From contig CAMQBP010000079.1 of the NCBI GenBank assembly GCA_946999025.1, positions 1 to 8,367 on the forward strand: a DNA stretch of 8,367 nucleotides, given 5' to 3'. The notes under the pieces are model-generated. The model was not told where the DNA came from. It saw only the letters and a list, made by a program, of their open reading frames with translations, and searched no databases. This DNA is from an uncultured Prevotella sp. Lineage in GTDB: Bacteria > Bacteroidota > Bacteroidia > Bacteroidales > Bacteroidaceae. Position numbers and translations under genes: made by a program. Below, one piece after another: positions 1 to 6,101 of this stretch; the first letter of the stretch is position 1, and every line of letters begins with the position of its first letter.

Positions 1-28
1 AATTATCTAACATAATGCTTGGTAACAT

Positions 29-91
29 TTAGGACTTTTCGTCCAAAAGAAAAACGCAACTTGCTTGTTTTCAACGAACTAAAAGTCCTAA
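29..91. repeat. Imperfect palindromic intergenic element (11-bp inverted repeat)
   Basis: TTAGGACTTTT at 29-39 is exactly repeated in inverse orientation as AAAAGTCCTAA at 81-91, with a 41-nt spacer. A smaller hairpin, GGAC-ttttc-GTCC, is nested at 32-44, and AAAAC/GTTTT pairs lie in the spacer. No coding potential is convincing here. It could be a dispersed intergenic repeat or the end of a small mobile element. The sequence alone does not show which. Confidence 0.45.
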
Positions 92-102
92 TTTGGGTAA
101 AA

Positions 103-151
103 GGTAAATGTTATTCATCAAACCATTTACCTCCAACTTTTCACATTTACC
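103..151. repeat. Three copies of GGTAAATG / CATTTACC in mixed orientation
   Basis: GGTAAATGT at 103-111 faces CATTTACC at 124-131 and ACATTTACC at 143-151, so two alternative hairpins share one arm. On the minus strand this directly follows the candidate intron domain V. The outer pair (103-111 with 143-151) could therefore be the remains of domain VI, but no canonical intron 3' end with a bulged adenosine could be assigned. The repeats themselves are read directly; the domain VI interpretation is inference. Confidence 0.4.
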
Positions 152-162
152 GACCTCACGCA

Positions 163-192
163 CTACCGTACGTGCCGTTCAGCATACAGCAG
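163..192 (-). ncRNA. Candidate group II intron domain V hairpin
   Basis: On the minus strand the first nine bases (CTGCTGTAT) pair with the last nine (GTACGGTAG) through Watson-Crick and G-U pairs. An unpaired AC dinucleotide follows on the 3' side, then a short upper stem (GCT/GGC) with a small loop. A nine-pair lower helix, two-base bulge and short distal helix are the defining layout of domain V, the catalytic core of group II introns. The base of the helix reads UGC rather than the common AGC or CGC triad. That may be a variant or a sign of decay. Confidence 0.5.
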
Positions 193-428
193 TTAATTCG
201 TTTTCAAAGGGCGTCTAATCATGTTCGATTAGCTTCATCTTCCGTCTTTCACCTTGTTCTACTCGAGAACGGCTACTTCGACCTCTGTTGACTCCTCGGC
301 ATTCGCTATTGCTTCTTCTCTCCCAAGGGTCGCCCCTTGAAACTTGCAAGTCGCTATGGGGGTCGTTGCAAATACGCCCCGAGTAGACTTTCACCACAGA
401 TGTGTGACATGCCCGTCATACCGAAAGA

Positions 429-459
429 GGGGCTATATTGCAAAAGCATATATAGCCCC
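429..459. terminator. Strong hairpin, probable transcription terminator of the surface lipoprotein gene
   Basis: GGGGCTATAT (429-438) pairs exactly with ATATAGCCCC (450-459). Inside it, TGC/GCA extends the stem to 13 pairs with one bulged T and an AAAA loop (TTTT on the minus strand). It lies 77 nt downstream of the stop codon of the minus-strand gene ending at 537. On the minus strand it is followed by TCTTTC, a weak U-tract, so it is an imperfect intrinsic terminator. The intron-like remnant starts directly beyond it. Confidence 0.6.
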
Positions 460-536
460 AATGCAAGAGAGTTTTACAAATCAGGTGGGGGAGTCGTGTC
501 AGGCTTCCCTGCCTCTTAGATATGTTAGAATGTATG

Positions 537-2423
537 TTATTTTAACCCTGCAAAAGCTGAATGTTTGGGATCTTGTGGTTTGGTCGTGTCTTCTTTATCG
601 AGTACCGGGCGGATTGCTATGCCTTGAGAGCATACGCCAGCTCTAAAACTCAGTGCCTCTGTCGGACCGAAAAAGAAGCACCGGTTCAGTCCAGATGATA
701 CACTGTAGGCTGTCATATATTGCGCATAGGCTCCTACGTATGACATGTCTCTGAAGCCAACGATGGAACTCCCGACATTGCGTTTGCCTGTTATAGGCAA
801 GAACAATCCTTTTTGTGCTCTTACCAGCGGCGTTACATCATTGTACTTGTACAGGTTGCGTGCACCGGTAGGGAAACCTACTATTCTTTTTGCTTCGGGC
901 TTACAGGTGTAGAAGAATGCACCATACACCTTGTTGCCCATATCGGTGTAACAGTATGCCGAATAAGCATTAGCCTGATTGATGAGCGTCTTCATCTCTG
1001 CATCTTTGGGCAGGCGATAAACATGGCGATTTTCCATGGTGTGATAGTAGGCGAGGTCGCCAAATTTAGCTTTGGATTTATCGGTCGTTTTATTAAATTC
1101 AGCGCTTCCGGAAAAAAATTGCTTATCAATATCTTTTCCTGTGGCGGATAGATAATAACTCCCGTCATTGAGTGCATTTTCTATGTTGCCGAAACTAAAG
1201 ACGTCTTGATTGTCTGCGCGTTTACTGTAGTTGTTTGTGAACTGTGAGCCCCTTGGACGTTTAGAACTTGAGTTGTCACAGAAATAGTCGGCAATCCACC
1301 ATTGTGTAGGAGCTATGCCCCAATATTCTTCTCCAGGTGTCTCGTAGTGAATCAGATTGCCTGTTGCCCATTTCACGCCTTGTACGTCAACGAAGCCAGC
1401 GTTTTCATTGACCAGATTGAGTTCTACGATATCGTCGCGATAAATGCCGTTAGCAGCAAATGTGCATTTTGACAACGTCTGTTCGTACATCTTGTCGCCG
1501 ATGTAGACGATGACGGTTACTTCATTGTAAGTTCCTGGCAGCACTGCAGCATAGGTGTATTTGCCATTGGCTGATGTCAATTTCCCGTTGTTAGGAACAT
1601 CTGCTACTAATTTCAGTCCAAAGGTCTTGTCCTCTGCGTCTGAACCTACGAATTTGCCTTGTTTCAGGTCAAGGATGTCTGAAGAGTTTATATTTGAAAT
1701 AAAGATAGAGTCGATGTCTGTCAATATCTTCTTGTCTTTATCGCAAAAGCGCATTCCCCAAAATGCTACCAGTCGTTTTAACGTGCCAGCATAGGCTTTG
1801 ACGTCGTTACCGGTTACTTTTTTTGGAGTTACTGCCGCCCACTGGTAATCATATCTTTTGCTGATGGTCTTGATGGTTCCGTCTTGGCGGGTGAGATTTA
1901 CCTCTAATGTATTCTTGATGGTAGTTTGTGGCAAGTAACCTTTTACAGTAGCACTCTCACCTGTTTCTTCATTTTTGACAGTTTTTGTGCCATATTGCAC
2001 AGGTCGTGCAATCAGCGTGTTGTTGGTGGCGTCTCCCGGATATAAGAAGCAGAGCTTGTCGGTCAGCTTCAGTGGATTTACTGTATGGATGTCGCCATTG
2101 AATGCGGCACTTTTCCCCTTGTTTTGCGCAGCCAGCTTGTCGTAATCTGCCCGAGTACTTTTGTTGTTGTCGCTCAGGCTGTAAAGTATCAGCTTGTCTT
2201 GTAAATCCCATGCAGAGTTTATTTTGCTAAATTCATCTTCAGTAAGAGCTCGAGTCCCTGTCTTGTCTGCTTTGTCAGCTGTGGCAGCAGTACACTCCAG
2301 ATGGTAGGTATAACCAGCGGTAGGTTCCGCTGGTTGGGGAGTTGTCAAATTGTCTGTGCACCCTATTAGTGCCACGATGCTGGCGCTGCCTAATAAAATG
2401 CTAAAAAAATTACTGTGTCGCAT
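537..2423 (-). CDS. Fimbrillin-like / FISUMP-like surface lipoprotein
   Basis: A 628-residue lipoprotein. The N-terminus has basic residues, a hydrophobic stretch and a lipobox (ALIGC), so Cys22 is the likely lipidated residue. Residues 23 to about 340 resemble the Bacteroidales fimbrillin-like (Mfa/FimA-type) lipoproteins: a TRAL motif near 57-60 and a polar beta-rich region with KLCFLYPGD and a VELNLV strand ending the second half. From about 344 (VDVQGVKWATGN) to 608 (IAIRPV) the pattern fits the Fibrobacter succinogenes major paralogous (FISUMP) domain: 'KWATGN' opening, a 'YRLPKDAEMKTLI' core, 'LFLPITGKRN', and a final '(R/S)VRPV'-like strand. It is probably surface exposed; the ligand is unknown. 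Its leader holds three 22-bp tandem repeats ending 3 nt before the ATG, with no Shine-Dalgarno sequence. The lipoprotein call is firm, the C-terminal domain fairly good, the fimbrillin assignment moderate. Confidence 0.85.
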   Translation of the reverse strand: MRHSNFFSILLGSASIVALIGCTDNLTTPQPAEPTAGYTYHLECTAATADKADKTGTRALTEDEFSKINSAWDLQDKLILYSLSDNNKSTRADYDKLAAQNKGKSAAFNGDIHTVNPLKLTDKLCFLYPGDATNNTLIARPVQYGTKTVKNEETGESATVKGYLPQTTIKNTLEVNLTRQDGTIKTISKRYDYQWAAVTPKKVTGNDVKAYAGTLKRLVAFWGMRFCDKDKKILTDIDSIFISNINSSDILDLKQGKFVGSDAEDKTFGLKLVADVPNNGKLTSANGKYTYAAVLPGTYNEVTVIVYIGDKMYEQTLSKCTFAANGIYRDDIVELNLVNENAGFVDVQGVKWATGNLIHYETPGEEYWGIAPTQWWIADYFCDNSSSKRPRGSQFTNNYSKRADNQDVFSFGNIENALNDGSYYLSATGKDIDKQFFSGSAEFNKTTDKSKAKFGDLAYYHTMENRHVYRLPKDAEMKTLINQANAYSAYCYTDMGNKVYGAFFYTCKPEAKRIVGFPTGARNLYKYNDVTPLVRAQKGLFLPITGKRNVGSSIVGFRDMSYVGAYAQYMTAYSVSSGLNRCFFFGPTEALSFRAGVCSQGIAIRPVLDKEDTTKPQDPKHSAFAGLK

Positions 2424-2426
2424 TGT

Positions 2427-2500
2427 CTTAAAATTTGTGATTACTTAACTTAAAATTTGTGATTACTTAACTTAAAATTTGTGATTACTTAACTTAAAAT
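2427..2500 (-). repeat. Three perfect 22-bp tandem repeats in the leader of the surface lipoprotein gene
   Basis: Identical 22-bp units occupy 2427-2448, 2449-2470 and 2471-2492; each begins CTTAAAATTTGTG and ends ATTACTTAA on the plus strand. The first eight bases of a fourth copy follow at 2493-2500. The array covers positions -4 to -77 relative to the ATG at 2423, so it must form the 5' untranslated region or promoter of that gene. A unit of 22 bp is close to two helical turns. Regulatory action through copy number is inference. Confidence 0.9.
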
Positions 2501-2517
2501 ATCATTCGTCAAAATCA

Positions 2518-2655
2518 TCACCCCACAGCGATGTAGTCGAGCTTTGGTATGGGCATTCCCCACACATAGAACTCGTCGTATTCGGCTTTCTCTTTGCCCT
2601 TGCGCATGGCAGAGGCATCGAAGGTGTAGCGATGTTCGTAGAGTGGCGACCCGTC
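2518..2655 (-). pseudogene. Orphan C-terminal fragment of an unrecognised protein
   Basis: An open frame of 45 residues ends at a TGA at 2518-2520 and begins right after an in-frame TGA at 2656-2658. The peptide has natural protein character (SPLYEHRYTFDASAMRKG, then EYDEFYVWGMPIPKLDYIAVG) and includes an ordered run of aromatic and charged residues that the other frames here lack. No suitable start codon precedes it apart from an internal Met. I do not recognise the family. The likeliest reading is the tail of a gene whose front has been lost, lying between the tandem repeats and the methyltransferase gene. A short genuine peptide is less likely. Confidence 0.4.
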
Positions 2656-2724
2656 TCATCCTATCTGCGAACCGCAAGAAAGCGCACAATCCAAAAAGAA
2701 ATGAGGGATACACTTTCTCTCTAC

Positions 2725-2762
2725 TGACCGACGTCACTCACGGCTCTGATCGACGTCGGTCA
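2725..2762. repeat. 11-bp inverted repeat just downstream of the ICMT-family gene
   Basis: TGACCGACGTC (2725-2735) is repeated exactly in inverse orientation as GACGTCGGTCA (2752-2762) with a 16-nt loop. It starts 6 nt after the stop codon of the minus-strand methyltransferase gene. No T-run follows on the minus strand, so it is not a classical intrinsic terminator. It could still stabilise a 3' end, bind a dimeric protein or mark a rearrangement point. Confidence 0.5.
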
Positions 2763-2768
2763 CGGTCG

Positions 2769-3281
2769 TTACGACAGCAGGTGTCGCATGGCTCTTTCTT
2801 CTTGACGGATGCGAACCATTAGCAGGTAGCCGTAGAGCGGCAGCCCTATGCACAACGTTGTCCAAGCATGGCAGAGCAGAGCCACGCCTACCAGTTCTGG
2901 TATGATGTTGAGGAAATAGTTGGGGTGTCGCACTGTGCGAAATAAAAAGCTACAATCAATGCGATGGTTGGGTACGATGTAAAGTTTTACTGTCCAAACA
3001 TCACGCAGCTTGTAGATGACGTAAAACAGCATGATGTAGGCGAATGCCATGACTGTCACGCCGATGACAGAGGTCTTGTCAAGCTCCATATTGCTGGCAT
3101 ATCCCTCATAGAGGGCACCAAAGTAGTAGGCTATATGGGCAAGCGTAAGCAGTAGGGAGTTGCGTTTTCCGTACTGTGTGGCTCCACATTTGATGAGACG
3201 TTTCTCGTTCCTTATTGAGAAAGCGAGCGAGAATAAGCGCAGGACAAAGAAACTTGCAAAGATGATGATTGCGTGTTGCAT
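2769..3281 (-). CDS. ICMT-family integral-membrane methyltransferase-like protein
   Basis: A 170-residue membrane protein with hydrophobic segments near residues 4-22, 44-60, 73-92 and 128-150. The signature RTVRHPNYFLNIIPELVG (about 115-132) and the terminal RIRQEE (157-162) match the isoprenylcysteine carboxyl methyltransferase / phospholipid methyltransferase superfamily. In that family the RHP(N/M)Y motif and a late Arg/Glu pair help bind S-adenosylmethionine in the membrane. Bacterial members are about this size, so it appears complete. Bacterial members mostly have unknown substrates; a lipid, quinone or small hydrophobic acceptor is more likely than a prenylated protein. It has no operon partner here: degenerate gene tails lie on both sides. 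The leader (3282-3330) is very AT-rich and has no Shine-Dalgarno sequence. Confidence 0.8.
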   Translation of the reverse strand: MQHAIIIFASFFVLRLFSLAFSIRNEKRLIKCGATQYGKRNSLLLTLAHIAYYFGALYEGYASNMELDKTSVIGVTVMAFAYIMLFYVIYKLRDVWTVKLYIVPNHRIDCSFLFRTVRHPNYFLNIIPELVGVALLCHAWTTLCIGLPLYGYLLMVRIRQEERAMRHLLS

Positions 3282-3339
3282 AACTGTAATATATTTTATG
3301 TTGTTTTACTTTATTCTATTTTATTTTATATAAATTCTC

Positions 3340-3474
3340 TCATTGCTTGAACGGTGGATTGTCGGTGTTATTGAATTTGATAGCAATGCTGGTGAGACTG
3401 TTTTCGTACCAGCCTACAAAGTTGAACAGCAGCATACCCATTGTACGCAGCTGCTGGTCACCCTTAAGAATATA
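3340..3474 (-). pseudogene. Orphan C-terminal fragment of a second unrecognised protein
   Basis: An open minus-strand frame runs from just after an in-frame TAG (3475-3477) to a TGA at 3340-3342, giving about 44 residues. The text GDQQLRTMGMLLFNFVGW followed by YENSLTSIAIKFNNTDNPPF looks like the end of a folded protein and differs from the shadow frames. No start codon with upstream signals is present; two internal Met codons are the only candidates. It sits upstream of the ICMT-like gene, whose ATG lies 58 nt beyond its stop. I cannot name the family. A gene truncated by deletion is the simplest reading. The rest of the gap (3475-3571) shows no coding signal, only a weak imperfect hairpin near 3544-3574 that overlaps the next gene's stop codon. 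Confidence 0.35.
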
Positions 3475-3571
3475 CTATAGAGAGGGACACGCATTGCAGA
3501 ATACTCTCACATATTTACCAGCACTCTGCAGTTGTATCTATTATAGTAGCACTTTACAACAGTGTACCGTA

Positions 3572-4195
3572 CTATTTAAGCACCTTCTTGCCGTTAATGA
3601 TGTACACGCCCTTGCCGGGGTTGGTCACGCGGCGACCCGAAAGGTCGTACACCACGTCGTTGGTGCGCTTGTCGGTGGTTACGCTGTCAATGCCCGAGAC
3701 TACTGCGCGCTTGCCCGTGAAGTCGTGTTCGTATCTGTTCTCTGCTTGGGTGTAGATTTCAAATGCCAGTTCTATCTTGCCGTCCTCGTAGATGAAGCTG
3801 TAGTCATCGTATATCAGCGCGAATAATTCCACCTTTTTGCCAGCCTTGTTCGTGAACTTGTTGCCCAAAGGGTATGCAAAGATGTTCCAGCGTTTCTTGG
3901 TTGACTCATGGTTGGCATCGAGGTTGTTAAGAACCACTTCGCTGAACTCGTCGTTGCCCAACTTGAAGTTCTTCAGCACAAGTTTCACGTCTCCGCCACG
4001 CTTCACGATTTCCACGTCGAAGGTCTTGCTTGGCTGATTTGTCAACTTCTTGCCGTCGTTTTGCACCAATTTCACTTTGGCTGTGCCTTTGTATGTGCCG
4101 TACAGCTTCTGCGGCACTTCTGCCATGAGTGTGGTTGCCTGCACGAGCAGGGCGACAAAGAGGTGTGTCATTTTGCAATTCTGTTTCATTTTCAT
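3572..4195 (-). CDS. Secreted calycin-like protein with a T9SS-like C-terminal tail
   Basis: A 207-residue exported protein. Residues 1-25 form a signal peptide with a probable cut after LMA (no lipobox Cys). The initiating Met could also be the second one, two codons later. Residues about 30-163 resemble the Bacteroidales calycin-like (lipocalin-fold) domain: a GTYKGTAKV opening strand, alternating beta strands, and an ELFALIYDDYSFIYEDGKIELAFEIY region. A short linker leads to VVYDLSGRRVTNPGKGVYII followed by NGKKVLK (about 181-207). This matches the type A C-terminal signal of the type IX secretion system: Y(D/N)LxGRxV, then GxYI, then a basic end. Export across the outer membrane is therefore likely if the host has T9SS. 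The ligand is unknown. It appears monocistronic, with a roughly 100-nt AT-rich leader. Confidence 0.8.
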   Translation of the reverse strand: MKMKQNCKMTHLFVALLVQATTLMAEVPQKLYGTYKGTAKVKLVQNDGKKLTNQPSKTFDVEIVKRGGDVKLVLKNFKLGNDEFSEVVLNNLDANHESTKKRWNIFAYPLGNKFTNKAGKKVELFALIYDDYSFIYEDGKIELAFEIYTQAENRYEHDFTGKRAVVSGIDSVTTDKRTNDVVYDLSGRRVTNPGKGVYIINGKKVLK

Positions 4196-4298
4196 TTGTT
4201 TTATTGATGATTATTGTTTATTCTATATTCTATATCGTATATCGTTCGTTGGTGGCGACTTAGTGGGCGGCGGTGGCTCGCACGCTGCCACTGTATTG

Positions 4299-4493
4299 TT
4301 ATCCTGTGCTGTTGCCCACCACTGAGAAGCCAAAGCCTTTAACTTTTTCGTTTTTGTAATCAATAACTTTGAACTCGCCCGACCATTCCTGAGGTTTTGA
4401 CTGTCCAACCAACCATTCATCAGCGTATGGATAACGTGCGTTGCCTTTCATCTTTCTTCCCAGCATAAATCCTCCACGCTCGGCGGTGAGCAT
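4299..4493 (-). CDS. Possible small ORF or frameshifted second half of the neighbouring small gene
   Basis: A 64-codon minus-strand frame starting at MLTAERGGFML ends with YKNEKVKGFGFSVVGNSTG. The sequence after about residue 20 (YPYADEWLVGQSKPQEWSGE) has plausible protein composition, better than the competing frames. It overlaps the end of the 4448-4681 ORF by 46 nt in another frame and has no recognisable ribosome-binding site. It may be the true C-terminal half of that ORF displaced by a frameshift, a separately translated small protein, or chance. I do not recognise the family. Confidence 0.3.
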   Translation of the reverse strand: MLTAERGGFMLGRKMKGNARYPYADEWLVGQSKPQEWSGEFKVIDYKNEKVKGFGFSVVGNSTG

Positions 4494-4681
4494 GGTCTGC
4501 CCGATGGCTTGGCTGGTGATGGTGATGGAGGGAATGGGCTGTCGCCCGGTGATGGTTCTCCCGTTGCGCTTCCATTCTCGGTGGGGTTGTCTGTTCCAGC
4601 TGTGATGGAATTTGCAAGTGGTGCGCATACCTCCATTGCAAAACATACAATTCTTGGTTGATAATAATGTTTCTTAGTCAT
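4448..4681 (-). CDS. Hypothetical small proline-rich protein
   Basis: A 77-residue ORF preceded by a very AT-rich leader typical of Bacteroidales promoters. The start, MTKKHYYQPRIVCFAMEV, resembles the N-terminus of many short Prevotella/Bacteroides proteins of unknown function (basic start, then aromatic-x-Pro, then a hydrophobic stretch). A low-complexity middle (about 30-60) follows, rich in Pro, Ser, Gly and Thr. The end after about residue 60 looks unnatural (PSVEDLCWEER), while the overlapping frame becomes more protein-like there. This suggests a frameshift near 4490-4520. No function can be assigned. Confidence 0.45.
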   Translation of the reverse strand: MTKKHYYQPRIVCFAMEVCAPLANSITAGTDNPTENGSATGEPSPGDSPFPPSPSPAKPSGRPCSPPSVEDLCWEER

Positions 4682-4808
4682 GATTCTTAATTTATTAAAT
4701 TAATTCTTTATGATAATAGTTTCAAACAGATTGTGGCCTAAAGTGAAAACAGTCTTGCTTGATGTGGTTATGAAGTGCAATAAAATTGTACCTTTGGGCG
4801 CAGGCAAG

Positions 4809-6101
4809 TCATCTGCCGGGGGCAAGGTCCAGGCTCAGTCTAAGTCCCACACTGACATCCAGGTGGGTCGGCTTGTCCTTGTAGATACTCTCAACGCCAC
4901 TCCTATTGTCGAAATAATGACTGACGCCCGGCTCCAGGTATGCGCCAAGTCCACGGGCGAGCATGTATTCGGCACCCATGGCGGCATTCAGGGAGAACAC
5001 GGGGTGGCTTTCCTTGACGGATGCCACGCCTGCGCCAGACCGTTTCCCGCCTCCCAACGAAGACACAATCTCACCCTTGACAAGTTTCTCCACCTCACCG
5101 CCAGCCACGGCATAAATCCTGAACCGCTGCGTTTTCCACAAATCGTAGCCAATGCCCAGTGGTATGCCCACATAGCATAGGGTCTGTTCAGCATGACGAG
5201 GCTCCATATCCTTGCCATAGACCATGCTTGACGACAGGCGGCTATAGGTGAGTCCGGCCTGCACACTCCACCTGTCCGTCAGGCGGCAACTCACCGACAA
5301 GCCCCATTTTACAGGTTGACGGTGCCTGGTTCTTGTTGCTTCATTTTTATGATTGATGAGGAGGCCTGATGCGCTGTTGTCGCCGAAAGCCTCATCGTAG
5401 TCGCCATAAGGCAGGGCTGCCGGCAGCATGATTCCCTGACTGTGTGTGGCCGCCCCCATGCCCGCATGGCAAGAGGCCAGCACGGAAAGTCGAGGCGTGA
5501 CTGTCTGCCTTTGAGCCTTCCCAAGCCTTTCGCTGCCCGTCACCACACGCCAATCATCGCCGGTTGTCAGCAGTCTCCTGCTTTTGCCAGTTTGGGTATC
5601 TTGCTCCTCAACGGTTTCTTGCGATGCCTGCGGAGTATCTTGGTCGTTGTTCGACGGGACGCATGCCTCATTCGTGTCTTTCTTTTCCGTCATCTGCTCC
5701 TCCCCTGTCGCACGACCATTCGTGCCATCGAGTGCAGCCAACAGATGCCTGTCCTGGTTATGCGGTGCTTTGTGAGATGACACTCGCGCCGGTTCCATGA
5801 CAGAACGACGGATGTCGGCAAGCCGGGCTATGTCCACGGCCTTTCCTGTGGGGCTGGGGGTTGTCTGTGGGAGTTGCGACAGCTCGTACACAAACATGCC
5901 AATGGCCAACAGGGCGGCTACCGAAGCCACACGGTACATCCACCGCCGTCCAATGGCCTTGCCTGCCTTTGGCGACGTCACGGGACCCATGCCCCGCTCG
6001 CTGATGGCATGCTTGATGTCATCGAGCAGCCCCTCGGGGGCCTTCACACTGTTCTCATCGTGCACGCGATGGCGCAACTTGACAATCCATTGTTCTTTCA
6101 T
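4809..6101 (-). CDS. Dual-membrane-spanning anti-sigma factor (Dma-like): anti-sigma N-terminus fused to outer-membrane beta-barrel
   Basis: 430 residues from the chosen start. Residues 1-53 are a charged cytoplasmic segment (includes APEGLLDDIKHAISERG), the expected sigma-binding part. Residues 57-73 form one transmembrane helix (VASVAALLAIGMFVYEL). Residues about 77-202 are a polar, Gln/Thr/Asp-rich, probably disordered linker long enough to cross the periplasm. Residues about 203-430 alternate as amphipathic strands (WGLSVSCRL, YVGIPLGIGYDLW, SVGLRLSL) like PorT-type outer-membrane barrels. In Bacteroides, proteins of this layout beside ECF sigma factors are dual-membrane-spanning anti-sigma factors. 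The gene overlaps the sigma-factor stop as ATGA and has GGAGGG 6 nt upstream, so this start is preferred to the ATG two codons earlier (6107), which abuts that motif. The protein ends DLAPGR instead of the usual terminal aromatic. Sequestering the adjacent sigma factor is inferred from family and context. Confidence 0.85.
   Translation of the reverse strand: MKEQWIVKLRHRVHDENSVKAPEGLLDDIKHAISERGMGPVTSPKAGKAIGRRWMYRVASVAALLAIGMFVYELSQLPQTTPSPTGKAVDIARLADIRRSVMEPARVSSHKAPHNQDRHLLAALDGTNGRATGEEQMTEKKDTNEACVPSNNDQDTPQASQETVEEQDTQTGKSRRLLTTGDDWRVVTGSERLGKAQRQTVTPRLSVLASCHAGMGAATHSQGIMLPAALPYGDYDEAFGDNSASGLLINHKNEATRTRHRQPVKWGLSVSCRLTDRWSVQAGLTYSRLSSSMVYGKDMEPRHAEQTLCYVGIPLGIGYDLWKTQRFRIYAVAGGEVEKLVKGEIVSSLGGGKRSGAGVASVKESHPVFSLNAAMGAEYMLARGLGAYLEPGVSHYFDNRSGVESIYKDKPTHLDVSVGLRLSLDLAPGR

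Larger units (their letters stand above)
103..427 (-). mobile_element. Remnant of a group II intron lacking its reverse-transcriptase ORF
   Basis: Read on the minus strand, this stretch has the character of a structured intron rather than a gene. A perfect hairpin CAAGGG-GCGA-CCCTTG (plus 324-339) carries a GNRA tetraloop, as is common in group II domain I. A short purine-rich lead then reaches an ATG at 238 that opens a seven-codon ORF (MKLIEHD) and stops at 215. A domain V-like hairpin follows at 163-192. In intact introns the reverse transcriptase/maturase of several hundred residues sits in domain IV between these parts; here only about 20 nt separate the stop codon from domain V. The element begins just after a terminator-like hairpin (429-459), the preferred target of group IIC introns. 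The exact ends were not resolved. A chance collection of hairpins, or another structured RNA, remains possible. Confidence 0.5.

Noticed and set aside
1..160. Possible CRISPR-like array from repeated GGTAAATG motifs
   Set aside because: Repeats are only 8-9 bp, in mixed orientation, with unequal spacing; they fit hairpins rather than a CRISPR array.
215..397. 60-residue minus-strand ORF ending MKLIEHD
   Set aside because: Arg/Ser-rich and unstructured. It reads through what looks like intron RNA; only its last codons may be the start of the lost maturase ORF, so it is not called as a gene.
4775..4792. GTGCAAT/ATTGTAC hairpin downstream of the anti-sigma gene
   Set aside because: The stem is short and imperfect and lacks a T-run, so it is not supported as a terminator.
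4710..5180. 156-residue plus-strand ORF
   Set aside because: It lies antisense to the 430-residue membrane-spanning protein and has no start signals or domain character; treated as a shadow frame.
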